Assembly: GCF_017353175.1 (NCBI RefSeq)
Contig: NZ_JAFMYW010000007.1
Coordinates: forward strand, 417,338-481,337
Length of the DNA: 64,000 bases
Source of the DNA: Fibrella forsythiae
GTDB lineage: Bacteria; Bacteroidota; Bacteroidia; Cytophagales; Spirosomataceae
Reading direction: 5' to 3'
Of this stretch, positions 1 through 8,790 are shown one piece after another. The translations under genes and the position numbers were made by a program. The notes below the pieces were generated by a model that saw only the letters and a list, made by a program, of their open reading frames with translations, was not told the DNA's origin and made no database searches. Position 1 is the stretch's first letter. Each line of letters begins with the position of its first letter.

Positions 1-67
1 AAATGGCGATACCCAGACAAAGGTGCTAACACCAAATTGAATCATGTGTGCTGAGGTTATACGAACT

Positions 68-124
68 TCTCGCTGGAATTGCTTTGCGTGCGGGCCCTTC
101 GACCGCAAAGCAATTCCAGCGAGA
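68..124. terminator. Perfect 21-bp inverted repeat, probable terminator
   Basis: Arms at 68-88 and 104-124 are exact reverse complements around a 15-nt loop that contains CCCTTCGAC. It sits 22 bases beyond the stop codon of the minus-strand Gfo/Idh gene, so it is placed to end the long minus-strand transcript. There is no clear T-run, so termination is inferred from position and stem strength. A similar loop word (CCCTTCGACA) occurs in the repeat at 2170-2217. Confidence 0.55.
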
Positions 125-146
125 GAGCAAGTAACTAGTTACTAGG

Positions 147-1259
147 TTAGAACCGGGGAATGGTGATGCGCTCGCCGCCTTTCATGGCTGATTCGTGGGC
201 ACAGATACCGGCGAGAGTGTAGTTGGCAGCAAGTTCAGCATCAACAGCGGAGTCGCGCCCTTCTACGATGGCGGCTACAAATTCCTGCACCAGGTGCGGA
301 TGCGATCCGCCGTGACCAGCCCCTTGCAGGAACGATACGTGGTTGGGATCATCGATCTTTTCGCGCTTGGTGAAGTGCTTGATCGGATCAATCAGCAGTT
401 CGTCGGTGTCGGGTACGTTGATACGTTTGGCATTCTCACCGCCGTCGAAAATAACATGCTCTTCGTCCTGAAGCTGCTCCCATTCGAACGACATCTTGGT
501 GCCATACACATCATAGCTCTCGCGGTACTGCCGCACCACGTCGAACAGGGAACGAGTAGCTTCGGCCACAACGTCGGAATCTTTCAGCGTAAACGTGGCT
601 GTTTCAACGGCGAAGGGAGATCCGTAGCGGCTGGCCAGATCGTCGCTCAGGCGGCCAGAACCGTGGCAGACAACGGTTTCGGCGGTCGTGTTGTTGATCC
701 GCAGCAGCGGCGAAATGGCGTGGGTGCCGTTAAGCATCGGCGGATAGCCTTTCCAGTATTCTCCCCAGCCTTCCATGCTCATATCCTGAATGTGAGAGCC
801 TCTAACAAACTGAATACGACCCAGCTCCCCCGTTTCCGCCAGTTTCAGACCGTACAGAAATTCGCGGGTATATAAGGCAGTTTCCATCATCATGTACACT
901 TTTCCAGCCTTCCGCTTGGCTTCAACAATGGCTTTGCAGTCCTCAACCGTCATGGCCATCGGGATCGTGCAGGCCGTGTGTTTATTGGCGTTCAGCGATG
1001 CCAGCACCATGCGGGCGTGGTCGGGAACGGGCGTGACCACGTGGATGGCGTCAACGTCGGCGCGGCCAGGTACGTCCTCAAAATTTTCAAAACACAGATC
1101 AGGGTCGAGATTGAATTTTGCCGCCAGTTCATCCAGCGTTTTCCGGTTGCGGGTACAGATACCTACGGCCTTAATATTGGGATGACTCTGGTAGATGGGA
1201 ATGAATTCTTTGCCGAATCCCATGCCTACGATGACGACGGTAATTTGCTGATCACTCAT
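147..1259 (-). CDS. Gfo/Idh/MocA family oxidoreductase-like protein lacking the usual catalytic lysine
   Basis: A protein of 370 residues. The N-terminal Rossmann fold shows the dinucleotide motif GMGFG (residues 12-16), followed by the family's C-terminal alpha/beta domain. I start it at the ATG at 1259 because the upstream extension is low-quality sequence without Rossmann character. Family members normally carry an EKP motif whose lysine takes part in hydride transfer; here the aligned stretch (about residues 94-103) reads HTACTIPMAM, so isoleucine 99 replaces the lysine. The conserved histidine in the later GTHAISP segment (about residue 180) remains. There is no signal peptide, so it is probably cytoplasmic. 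It is the last gene of the minus-strand locus, 73 bases after the ThuA lipoprotein gene. Family assignment is secure; substrate, and whether it is an active NAD(P) enzyme, are unknown. Confidence 0.85.
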   Translation of the reverse strand: MSDQQITVVIVGMGFGKEFIPIYQSHPNIKAVGICTRNRKTLDELAAKFNLDPDLCFENFEDVPGRADVDAIHVVTPVPDHARMVLASLNANKHTACTIPMAMTVEDCKAIVEAKRKAGKVYMMMETALYTREFLYGLKLAETGELGRIQFVRGSHIQDMSMEGWGEYWKGYPPMLNGTHAISPLLRINNTTAETVVCHGSGRLSDDLASRYGSPFAVETATFTLKDSDVVAEATRSLFDVVRQYRESYDVYGTKMSFEWEQLQDEEHVIFDGGENAKRINVPDTDELLIDPIKHFTKREKIDDPNHVSFLQGAGHGGSHPHLVQEFVAAIVEGRDSAVDAELAANYTLAGICAHESAMKGGERITIPRF

Positions 1260-1332
1260 GACGAATGCAGTCGATTTATGAATTGATAAATAGGAAATGT
1301 TGGTTGGCGTAGCCCTGCTGTGGCTACGCCGT

Positions 1333-2106
1333 TTACTTCTTAGCAACCCACTTCACGGAGTTGAGCAGCATGGCCTGGTAATTGGCAATGTTGTGCGACT
1401 CGGCATCGTGGCCCAATGCCAGCCCTACAATGCGGGCTTTGGGGTGTTTCACCACGAAAACAGATGGGAAGATCTTGTCGGAAGTGGCTACGCTCGAACT
1501 GGCCAGCACTTCGACACCCGGACCGGTTGGATCCGGGATGAAGTAGTACCGCTCGTCTTTCAGGGTGAATTTAGGCTCAACGCCTTTCATCACCGGGTGG
1601 CCCGTTTCGTTTACCGTCACCTCAAACGAGCCATAGCGATCGTGCCCGCGCGAACCGCCGCTGACAATGTTCTGGTTGTAGGCAGGCCAGTCTTTCCAGT
1701 TGTACCACATGGCAGCGTGCGCAATGATCATCCCTTTTCCAGCGTCGGCGAAATCGGTGATTGCCTGGCGAATAGCCGGGTTTGTGATCGGGCGGTTGTT
1801 GCTCAGGTACAGTACGTCGGCCTGGGGCAGGTACGTCATGATCGAGTCGGGGTCGCCCACGTAATTGACTGTAGCGAACCCATCGCGACTAAGGGTTTGT
1901 CCATCTACGTTTCGGTACCACATGCCGAAATTGTGCGACGTGCCGCCGCCTACCATCAGCACCCGGATGGGTTTACCCGATGTCGACGAGCCTGCCGAAC
2001 TTGTTTTGCACTGAGTGAGCAACAACGCGAAACCCAGTAGCAGTCCACTCAGCAATAACGAGCGGGGAATTGTACCGAGCACGATGCGAAACGATTGTTT
2101 ATTCAT
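1333..2106 (-). CDS. ThuA domain lipoprotein
   Basis: A protein of 257 residues. Residues 1-33 form a lipoprotein signal peptide with a hydrophobic stretch and a LLTQC lipobox (Cys33), so the mature protein is probably anchored in an envelope membrane. The rest is a single ThuA-like domain (class I glutamine amidotransferase-like fold), with segments such as IRVLMVGGGTSHNFG near the start and MIIAHAAMWYNW in the middle. ThuA was named from trehalose utilisation, and in Bacteroidota such proteins often sit beside Gfo/Idh/MocA oxidoreductases, as here. It lies between the large ThuA-dehydrogenase gene and the Gfo/Idh gene and is probably co-transcribed. The reaction is not established for the family in general, so I assign no substrate. 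Confidence 0.85.
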   Translation of the reverse strand: MNKQSFRIVLGTIPRSLLLSGLLLGFALLLTQCKTSSAGSSTSGKPIRVLMVGGGTSHNFGMWYRNVDGQTLSRDGFATVNYVGDPDSIMTYLPQADVLYLSNNRPITNPAIRQAITDFADAGKGMIIAHAAMWYNWKDWPAYNQNIVSGGSRGHDRYGSFEVTVNETGHPVMKGVEPKFTLKDERYYFIPDPTGPGVEVLASSSVATSDKIFPSVFVVKHPKARIVGLALGHDAESHNIANYQAMLLNSVKWVAKK

Positions 2107-2169
2107 GACGATTGGAAATTAGATTAGGGACTAGATGCTGAAAGGGTGTTAGTGTCTTTGTGTTGCTTT

Positions 2170-2217
2170 GTGTTGCTGGCGCTTAGCCCTTCGACAGGCT
2201 AGGCGCCAGCAATACAC
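2170..2217. repeat. Imperfect intergenic inverted repeat
   Basis: Arms at about 2170-2188 and 2197-2217 pair with one mismatch and a two-base bulge. It lies in the 135-base gap between the two ThuA genes. The loop region CCCTTCGACA resembles the loop of the hairpin at 68-124. It could be a partial terminator, an mRNA-stabilising processing hairpin or a dispersed palindromic repeat. Confidence 0.5.
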
Positions 2218-2241
2218 GCGAAACAACGCGAACACAACTGA

Positions 2242-5200
2242 TCATTTGCTCGCTGGCGCCGGCGCTTTTTCTACCCGCATCACGCCGCGCATGATACTCC
2301 AGTGGCCGGGGAACGTGCAAACGAACGGATAATCGCCGGGTTGGGTGGGTGCCGTAAACTCCAGCGTGAATGATTCGCCGGGGTTCACCAGTTTGGTAGA
2401 GGCCAGCACTTCGGGCATTTGTGGCACGTAGTTCCGCTCAACGGCTTTTGGGTCACGCGACAACGCATCAGCTGCCTTACCGACCTTTTCGGCCATACCG
2501 GGCTTGCAGATCACCAGGTTATGCTGCATGATATCGGGATTTTCGAGCGTCAGCACAACGGGCAATCCGGCTTTCACCGTAATCATCTTCGTATCGTACT
2601 TCATCTGTTCTTCCACCACCCTGATCGTCAGTACGGTTGCTTTGTCATTGGTTACCGCTTTTGCCGTTGTTACCGGCGGAGCACCCGTTGGTTTTCTCAC
2701 TTCAAGCGTGGCATTCTGCACATTCCCTACAAAGTCGAACGGCGTTGTGTAAGCACCCGCATACGCACCGATCGAGTTTTCTGTCGTTACGTCACGCTGC
2801 GAGCGAATCACGTCGGCCAGTGGTTTGGTGAAGAGCGACGGTGCTTTTGCTTTCGCCATTTCCTTTCCATTGACCAGCACAATCATGTCGCCGTTGTTCA
2901 CAAAGCGGCTTTCGAAGTCGAATTTCTCGGGTAGTGGGTCCGTCGTGGCGGCGGTATAGACCTGCCCGTTCTGCTTCACAGCCATTGTCAGGTGACCATC
3001 TTTCATGTATAGTCCATAGCCAGCATCCTGGCCGCCTTGTCCAACGATGAAGCCTTCCATGTCCCGATTTCCTTTGGCGGCAGACCCCTTCACGATGATC
3101 TCGCGACCCGTAACGTCGGGAGGCAGCGCGATGGTGGCGCGGCGCTGCAGGGCATATACTTCCTGATTGATACCTGACAACAACCGACGGTTCAGGCTTT
3201 TTTCGGATGTGGTAGCACCCGGATTCCTGGTGGCTTCGGCCAGAAAACCTTCGCGGTGAACGGCGGCAGCAGCAAACAACGCCCGGCCAATCCACTCATC
3301 AGCCTCATTCTCAGACTGCAGCGACGCCCGGTAAAGAGCAGCGCCAACCGCATCAGACGGAGGCATTGCCGCCAGGGCCAGCATGGCGGCCATCCGCACG
3401 TTCAGATTTGGGTCGTTCATCAGACCTACTTTTTGGAGTATATCCAGCGTCTGGCCGGTACGCGGTAACACATCGATGGCCGCTTTGCGTACACCAGCCG
3501 CCTTGTGCGACAGAGCCGCCGACACCGCCTGGATTGCCTCGTTGTTCGAGCCCGACAACGTACCCAGCCCGTGCAACGTCCAGATGGCGTGCACAGCTGG
3601 ACTATTCAGGCCAATGGCGTCTACTTCAGGGCTGGCGATGATGCGATACAGATCAGGCAAAAGAGCCGTATTCTTCGATTCCACGATCAGGCGCTGGGCC
3701 GTCATCCGCCAGAACATGTTGTCGCTTTTCAGGGCGGCAATCAGACCGGCGGGGTCATTCTTCGATAACGTTACTGGCTTGTAGGGCTGCGCTTTTTTGT
3801 AAACGACACGGTATACGCGGCCAAAATTGATATCGCGAAGCGGACTATCGAAGGCGTTACCCTGGCCACGTGGTTGCTCTTTGAACGGAAGCACCATCTG
3901 CGACGGGGCCTGCCGCTCCACAAACACGTTATGCTGGATAATGAAGTTATACCAGTCGGCTACCCACAAAGCACCATCCGGTCCAACTTCGGCCTGCACA
4001 GGCCCAACCCATTCGTCGGAGCTGGCCAGAAAGTTCCAGCCATCCTTCTCCGCAAATCCGGCTCCATTCGGTTCAACCACGGCGTTGTGAATGACCCGTA
4101 CAGTTGGCTCACAGACAAACGCAACCCGGTTCCAGTAGGATTTCGGGAAGCTGCGGGCGGTGTAAAAATGATGCCCCGCGGCCGAGGTGAAACCACCCAC
4201 TACATCGACCTGCCGCATGTTCGGCGTCATGGTATGCGAATCGTAGTGCCCGTCAATCTTCTGCACGGCCTGCATGGTTGAGCCGGGCAAATTGCGCTGC
4301 ATATACCGTGAAGGCATTGAATAGAACGCGCTGTGGGTGTTGTTGGCCGTTGAGATAAACACGTTATTATCTTCCGAAAAGCCTAGTCCCCAGGTATTGT
4401 TACTGGTATTGGCCAGAAAATCGACGTTCGTTCCATCCGGGTTCAGGTTATACACGCCCGTGCGGAAGTTCATCAGCTTACCATCGCGGGTGGTGCCGTT
4501 ATAGCCCGAGCCAACCACGCCCCATATCTTGTTGTTGAAGCCGTATTGCAGGTTCGACGGGCCGAAGTGCGTGTCGTTTTTCTCCCAGCCGCTCATGATG
4601 TTCTCCCGCACGTCGGCCTTATCGTCGCCGTTGGTGTCTTTCAGGAAAACCAGATGCGGTGCCATAGCAACGACCACGCCACCGTTGGCAAAAACCATAC
4701 TGGTCGGAATATTCAGCTTGTCGGCAAAGACCGTGAATTTGTCAGCTTTCCCATCGCCGTTGGTGTCTTCACAGATCTTGATCCGGTCGTTAGCCGCGCC
4801 GTCCGTCTCCAGAAACGTATTTGGATAATCGACCGACTCTACGATCCAGAGGCGACCGCGTTCGTCCCACGACATGGCGATCGGATTTGTGATATCGGGC
4901 TCAGCCGCGAACAGTTGAATATCGAAATCAACCGGCACTTGCATGAGCTTCACCGATTCTTCGGGCTTCAGGGCTTCCTGCATTTTTGGTACCATATACC
5001 GTTTCGTATAATCGCCAATAGCAATGCCCGCCGCGTCGTAAATGTCCACTTTCGGAATGGTCAGCTGGGCAATCTGTTTCTTAACCGGTTCACCCAGGGC
5101 CCACAACACGCCGTTGTTCACCAACTCCCGGAAGCCGGGGTTAGTCCAGGTGCTGTCGTTATGCCCGTAGGCCGTGTAGAAGACCCGCCCTTTGCCCTGG

Positions 5201-5835
5201 GTACGTACCCAGGTGTATGGTTCCTGCCGGTCGCCCTCCTTCCGGGCCGTCAGCACGGTCATGTCGGGGTTGAGGTTCTGGTGCACGTACGTTTCATCCC
5301 AGGAAGTAGTAAACGGAGCCAGCCCCTGCATCACCGGGTGGTTTTTGTTGACGATAACCGCCGCGATTGACCCCGTTTTGTGCGACTTGAACTGACCGCC
5401 GATCGTTTTGATATACCAGGCCGAATTCTTGAAGCAACCCGACGCCGAATGAAGCGGAATCAGGCCCTTTCCTCCTTCCACAAAACTCTTCATGGCCATC
5501 TCCTGCGACGGCGATAAACTATCATGGTTGGCGTAGATAATCAGGCCGTCGTAGTGACTCAGATTTTCTTCGTTCAGATCATTGAGATTGGTCGTGTACG
5601 TCAGGTTTACGCCCTTCTTGAAGAGCGAAATAGCCAGCCAGGGCGCGTACTTACCCGAATCGTGGTGTTTGCCCGTGTTCCCCAGAAAAAGTACTTCGCC
5701 CCGCCGGGGGCCTGTCGCACCCGATTGACTCAGGTTTGTGCCCTGATTAGCGGGTTGCCGACTAGTTCGGGCAGTATTTGTGCAGCCCTGGTACAGCATG
5801 AACGCCAGCAGCAGGGGAAAAATAGACCATTTCAT
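2242..5835 (-). CDS. Multidomain lipoprotein: ThuA, PVC-type dehydrogenase propeller, HEAT repeats, LamG-like domain and azurin-like cupredoxin
   Basis: A protein of 1197 residues with a lipoprotein signal (LYQGC, Cys18). Domain order by eye: ThuA about 47-247; a PQQ/sorbosone-dehydrogenase-like beta-propeller of the membrane-bound PVC dehydrogenase type about 295-690, with calcium-like DTNGDGKAD and DTNGDDKAD loops; HEAT-like helical repeats about 715-870; a LamG-like beta-sandwich about 905-1060; and a C-terminal cupredoxin about 1070-1190. The cupredoxin keeps type 1 copper ligands in azurin spacing: His1105 (MQHNLV), then Cys1173, His1178 and Met1182 in CTFPGHWSIM. Relatives of this architecture often end in a cytochrome c domain, but no CXXCH is present anywhere. 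Inference: an envelope-anchored dehydrogenase passing electrons to copper. Substrate unknown. It is 34 bases downstream of the PHP-like gene, in the same operon. Confidence 0.85.
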   Translation of the reverse strand: MKWSIFPLLLAFMLYQGCTNTARTSRQPANQGTNLSQSGATGPRRGEVLFLGNTGKHHDSGKYAPWLAISLFKKGVNLTYTTNLNDLNEENLSHYDGLIIYANHDSLSPSQEMAMKSFVEGGKGLIPLHSASGCFKNSAWYIKTIGGQFKSHKTGSIAAVIVNKNHPVMQGLAPFTTSWDETYVHQNLNPDMTVLTARKEGDRQEPYTWVRTQGKGRVFYTAYGHNDSTWTNPGFRELVNNGVLWALGEPVKKQIAQLTIPKVDIYDAAGIAIGDYTKRYMVPKMQEALKPEESVKLMQVPVDFDIQLFAAEPDITNPIAMSWDERGRLWIVESVDYPNTFLETDGAANDRIKICEDTNGDGKADKFTVFADKLNIPTSMVFANGGVVVAMAPHLVFLKDTNGDDKADVRENIMSGWEKNDTHFGPSNLQYGFNNKIWGVVGSGYNGTTRDGKLMNFRTGVYNLNPDGTNVDFLANTSNNTWGLGFSEDNNVFISTANNTHSAFYSMPSRYMQRNLPGSTMQAVQKIDGHYDSHTMTPNMRQVDVVGGFTSAAGHHFYTARSFPKSYWNRVAFVCEPTVRVIHNAVVEPNGAGFAEKDGWNFLASSDEWVGPVQAEVGPDGALWVADWYNFIIQHNVFVERQAPSQMVLPFKEQPRGQGNAFDSPLRDINFGRVYRVVYKKAQPYKPVTLSKNDPAGLIAALKSDNMFWRMTAQRLIVESKNTALLPDLYRIIASPEVDAIGLNSPAVHAIWTLHGLGTLSGSNNEAIQAVSAALSHKAAGVRKAAIDVLPRTGQTLDILQKVGLMNDPNLNVRMAAMLALAAMPPSDAVGAALYRASLQSENEADEWIGRALFAAAAVHREGFLAEATRNPGATTSEKSLNRRLLSGINQEVYALQRRATIALPPDVTGREIIVKGSAAKGNRDMEGFIVGQGGQDAGYGLYMKDGHLTMAVKQNGQVYTAATTDPLPEKFDFESRFVNNGDMIVLVNGKEMAKAKAPSLFTKPLADVIRSQRDVTTENSIGAYAGAYTTPFDFVGNVQNATLEVRKPTGAPPVTTAKAVTNDKATVLTIRVVEEQMKYDTKMITVKAGLPVVLTLENPDIMQHNLVICKPGMAEKVGKAADALSRDPKAVERNYVPQMPEVLASTKLVNPGESFTLEFTAPTQPGDYPFVCTFPGHWSIMRGVMRVEKAPAPASK

Positions 5836-5869
5836 AAGCGATTCGTCAGAAAGAAAAGGTGATTGTCGG

Positions 5870-7948
5870 TTAAGGTTGAAGCCAGACCTGTTGAGTGAAT
5901 GCCCCGTTTACGGCCGCGTCCCATACTTCGACGCGTACCCAGGTTTTGTTTTTAAGATTGGTCGTAAACCGGTACTGTCTTTTTCCGAATGGAAGGGTAT
6001 TGGTCAGGTCAATACGCTCACGGTAGACCTGTTTCCCATCGCCGGAAATGATCTCGGCAAACGTGAGTGGAAACGTCCAGTTGATGTCGAGCACCACCGC
6101 TGCTTTTCCGTCGGCAGGTACGTTCAGTGTTTCACCCGCACCCTTTCCATTCACGGTAAAGGTGGGCAACATCACCTCGCCCGTGGTGACAAAAAACTTG
6201 CCCTGTTTCATCACGTCCAGAATGGGTTGCCAGCCCTGCTTGTAATCGGGTAATTTATCGAGCTGTAGGTAATTGACATTCAGGTGGGCGTACGTCTCAT
6301 TCTCCGGCTCCATCGAGAAGATATCCGACTCAGCAATGACGTGCTTTTTATACCCCCAGTTGGCCATGTCGTCCATCAGGTCCAGCACACGCGGGCTGAG
6401 GCGCGGCAACGACAGATCAGCGGGGATGTTTTTCCAGGCAGCGCCGAAAAAATGGTCCGATTTGTAGAAGTCCTCGTCCTTGTATTTATCCGGAAAACCC
6501 GTTGATCCTTTGGTGCGGGCGTGGGCGGTCCAGGCAAGGCCATTCTCGGCTTCCAGCAGGTGCAGCATATCGGTCTTGTCGGCGATCCGATACACTTTTC
6601 CGTACCGTGGATCATTCGTCACAAACGGCATCTCGGCCTTGCGCGACATAATCCAGTAGACAGGTTTGGGAAAGAAGTCGAGCCAATGGCCGCCGAAAAA
6701 GTTGTTTGGTTCTTCACCGGGCAGCAGCAAAAAGTCCTTGTCTGATAGCCGCTCGCATTCACCGAACAGCGTCTTCAACTCCAGCAGCCGTTGCTCATCG
6801 GGCCCTTTCGGATGACCCGGACCGTGAAATTCGGCCAGGTGAACGATGTTGACGCCCGAATTTTTGAACACCTTCACGAAGTTGGGTATCTCTGGCACCG
6901 GCTTTCCAGCCAGCACGGTGTTCATGGTATGCTCGTTATGAAAATGGCTCGACATGGTTTTATAGCCTGCCACTTCCGGATACTTGTCGTTATGGGTGAA
7001 TTTTTTCACCTCGGCCAGCGCAACGGCGGGTTGATCGGTGCTGAGGAGACAGAAAAAGTTGAGCCGTTGCTGCGTACCCGGCGGTGCATTGACCCACGGC
7101 ACCCAGCGTTTATCACCCATCAGATCCTGGCGAATACCGATACCGAAATCAGGCACCAGGCTCCGGTAATTGGTACCAAACCAGGTAAAATCCAGGTTAT
7201 AGGCTTCGTCGAGCGGATAGAAATACTGGTGCGGCGCCGGAAAAACGGCCAGACTACCGTTGGCAGTACTGCCAATGATGGTCCGGTATTTTACGGCCTG
7301 TGCTTTGTTAAGTTGCTTCAGATCGACGGGCATCTGCTGAAGCTTATTGTCGGTGTCGGACCAGGAAAGCGTTGTCCAGCCCGGCCTTTTGCCCACCAGG
7401 CCAGCATCATACAGAATCGCCGTGGAATCGACCTGCGTAGCCATCACTGCCGCCACATTGACGAGCGGGCTACCCTGATACACCGTAATTTCGATGGCTC
7501 CGTTGAATGTGGCCGCGTGTGCGTCGCCAATGCGCAGCACGGTTCGGGTGCCCACCGTGGTTACGCTGGCCTGGCGTTTGGTCAGCTCAACGGCGTGGGC
7601 CTTCGACGGCAGCTTGTTGGTTTTGTCGAAGAAGATGTTCCAGCCATTCTGCGAGATCAGATCCCGTTTGCCGATCGTTAACACAAAGGCCGGATTGAGG
7701 TCGGTTGCCAATTCGACGAAGCGCCCGCTTTTCGACAATTGCACGTGGCTAAAGAGTGGTTTTTCAGCGGCCAGATTAACGACCAGACGCCCGGTTTCTT
7801 TACCTGCCGCGGGCCAACTCAATACCAGTTCACTTCCCTGTCGACTAACGCTGGTCGGGCTAGTTTTAACGTACCTGGACAGATCGACGGGCACTTGTGC
7901 CGATGCGGTCAGCACTGTAAACCAGAACAGGAAAAGACAATTTTTCAT
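5870..7948 (-). CDS. Secreted PHP-like metallohydrolase-type protein
   Basis: A protein of 692 residues from the ATG at 7948 (an in-frame TTG five codons earlier is less likely). Residues 1-18 form a signal peptide ending near ASAQ. The N-terminal half is beta-rich without a clear match. The second half looks like a PHP/amidohydrolase-type metal site: SSHFHNEHT (about 331-339), LAEFHGPGHP, LLPGEEPNN, WTAHARTKG and HVIAESD supply regularly spaced His, Glu and Asp residues, as in secreted CehA/McbA-type PHP proteins. A C-terminal beta domain follows. It is sandwiched between the DUF3823 gene and the ThuA-dehydrogenase gene, so it probably acts on the same substrate outside the inner membrane. 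Metal dependence and reaction are inference. Confidence 0.6.
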   Translation of the reverse strand: MKNCLFLFWFTVLTASAQVPVDLSRYVKTSPTSVSRQGSELVLSWPAAGKETGRLVVNLAAEKPLFSHVQLSKSGRFVELATDLNPAFVLTIGKRDLISQNGWNIFFDKTNKLPSKAHAVELTKRQASVTTVGTRTVLRIGDAHAATFNGAIEITVYQGSPLVNVAAVMATQVDSTAILYDAGLVGKRPGWTTLSWSDTDNKLQQMPVDLKQLNKAQAVKYRTIIGSTANGSLAVFPAPHQYFYPLDEAYNLDFTWFGTNYRSLVPDFGIGIRQDLMGDKRWVPWVNAPPGTQQRLNFFCLLSTDQPAVALAEVKKFTHNDKYPEVAGYKTMSSHFHNEHTMNTVLAGKPVPEIPNFVKVFKNSGVNIVHLAEFHGPGHPKGPDEQRLLELKTLFGECERLSDKDFLLLPGEEPNNFFGGHWLDFFPKPVYWIMSRKAEMPFVTNDPRYGKVYRIADKTDMLHLLEAENGLAWTAHARTKGSTGFPDKYKDEDFYKSDHFFGAAWKNIPADLSLPRLSPRVLDLMDDMANWGYKKHVIAESDIFSMEPENETYAHLNVNYLQLDKLPDYKQGWQPILDVMKQGKFFVTTGEVMLPTFTVNGKGAGETLNVPADGKAAVVLDINWTFPLTFAEIISGDGKQVYRERIDLTNTLPFGKRQYRFTTNLKNKTWVRVEVWDAAVNGAFTQQVWLQP

Positions 7949-8021
7949 CGTGAGAAGGGGCAAACAAAGACAAAACCAGGGACTTCCATGTGCACCACAT
8001 AAAGCCCCTGGTTTGCGTAGG

Positions 8022-8759
8022 CTACTGCAATGTAACCTTCTGAACAGGCGTGTAGATCATATCTTCAACTCCCGTGATTTTCAAGCCAATGCGTACATAT
8101 ACGTAGCTCTGCGACGGTACCAGGGCAGGTACGTCGGCCGTGGTCAGGTTTACGGTGTTTAAGTCCGTAATAGCTGATCCGGCCAGGTTAGCCGCCAGGA
8201 TGCTGTTACCCGCATCGACAAACTGCGATTTGTTCACGTACAGCGACACACGCTCCACCGTTTTGCCGTTGACAGCATCAGTGATCACTTTCTCCAGCTT
8301 CACGCTGCCCGCCACCTTACGGCCACTCACCGTGAACTGAGGCGAACGCACCATGTAATAAGGCGTCACTTCAATGTCCATCTGCTGGCTACCCCGCAGG
8401 TTCAGCGTCAGGCTATCGGGGTTGTTGGCAGCGGTACGTTTCCAGAGGAAAGGACCTTGTCCGTTTGGTACAATGAGCTTGTAATCGCCATCAAACAGCA
8501 AGGAGGTAAACGAGCCGTCCTGCGCAACAGGAACCCGGATGGAACTCCGGTTATTGTAGGCCTGCTGCCAGAGCTCGATAAACACCGGAAAGTCAGATAC
8601 GTTACCCGTGGCCACGTTGGCGCTCTGCATCAGCAGGGGCTCACCTTTATACACGATGCGACCGGCAAAGGTCGATTTTGGGGGCTCGAAATTATCTTTA
8701 TCGCAGGCGGCTAATCCGAGAAGCAGAAGGGCCAGTGCGGGGAAGCTAAACGTTTTCAT
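8022..8759 (-). CDS. DUF3823 domain SusD-associated lipoprotein
   Basis: A protein of 245 residues from the ATG at 8759; this start puts a lipoprotein signal (LGLAAC, Cys19) at the N-terminus, and upstream in-frame starts would overlap susD. The body matches DUF3823-type proteins: a transthyretin-like beta-sandwich at the N-terminus (FAGRIVYKGEPL, LFDGDYKLIVPNGQGPF) followed by a second beta domain. DUF3823 proteins usually follow SusC/SusD pairs, as here (31 bases after susD), and are thought to be surface glycan-binding accessory lipoproteins. Ligand unknown. Confidence 0.8.
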   Translation of the reverse strand: MKTFSFPALALLLLGLAACDKDNFEPPKSTFAGRIVYKGEPLLMQSANVATGNVSDFPVFIELWQQAYNNRSSIRVPVAQDGSFTSLLFDGDYKLIVPNGQGPFLWKRTAANNPDSLTLNLRGSQQMDIEVTPYYMVRSPQFTVSGRKVAGSVKLEKVITDAVNGKTVERVSLYVNKSQFVDAGNSILAANLAGSAITDLNTVNLTTADVPALVPSQSYVYVRIGLKITGVEDMIYTPVQKVTLQ

Positions 8760-8790
8760 GGTCATAAAGTCTTGTGCTGTAGTGAGCATC

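Noticed and set aside
131..142. GTAACTAGTTAC palindrome
   Set aside because: Only 12 bases in the window, next to a stop codon; not distinguishable from chance.
1297..2040. Plus-strand open frame of 247 codons opposite the ThuA lipoprotein
   Set aside because: Antisense shadow of a gene with clear lipobox and domain.
4546..5370. Plus-strand open frame of 274 codons opposite the ThuA-dehydrogenase gene
   Set aside because: Antisense shadow; translated sequence has no recognisable domain.
2242..5835. Cytochrome c domain in the large dehydrogenase
   Set aside because: No CXXCH motif exists anywhere in the protein; the C-terminal cysteine belongs to the copper site.
6791..7681. Long plus-strand open frame (296 codons) opposite the PHP-like gene
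   Set aside because: Shadow frame of a real gene; no family features, no ribosome site, composition follows the codon structure of the opposite strand.
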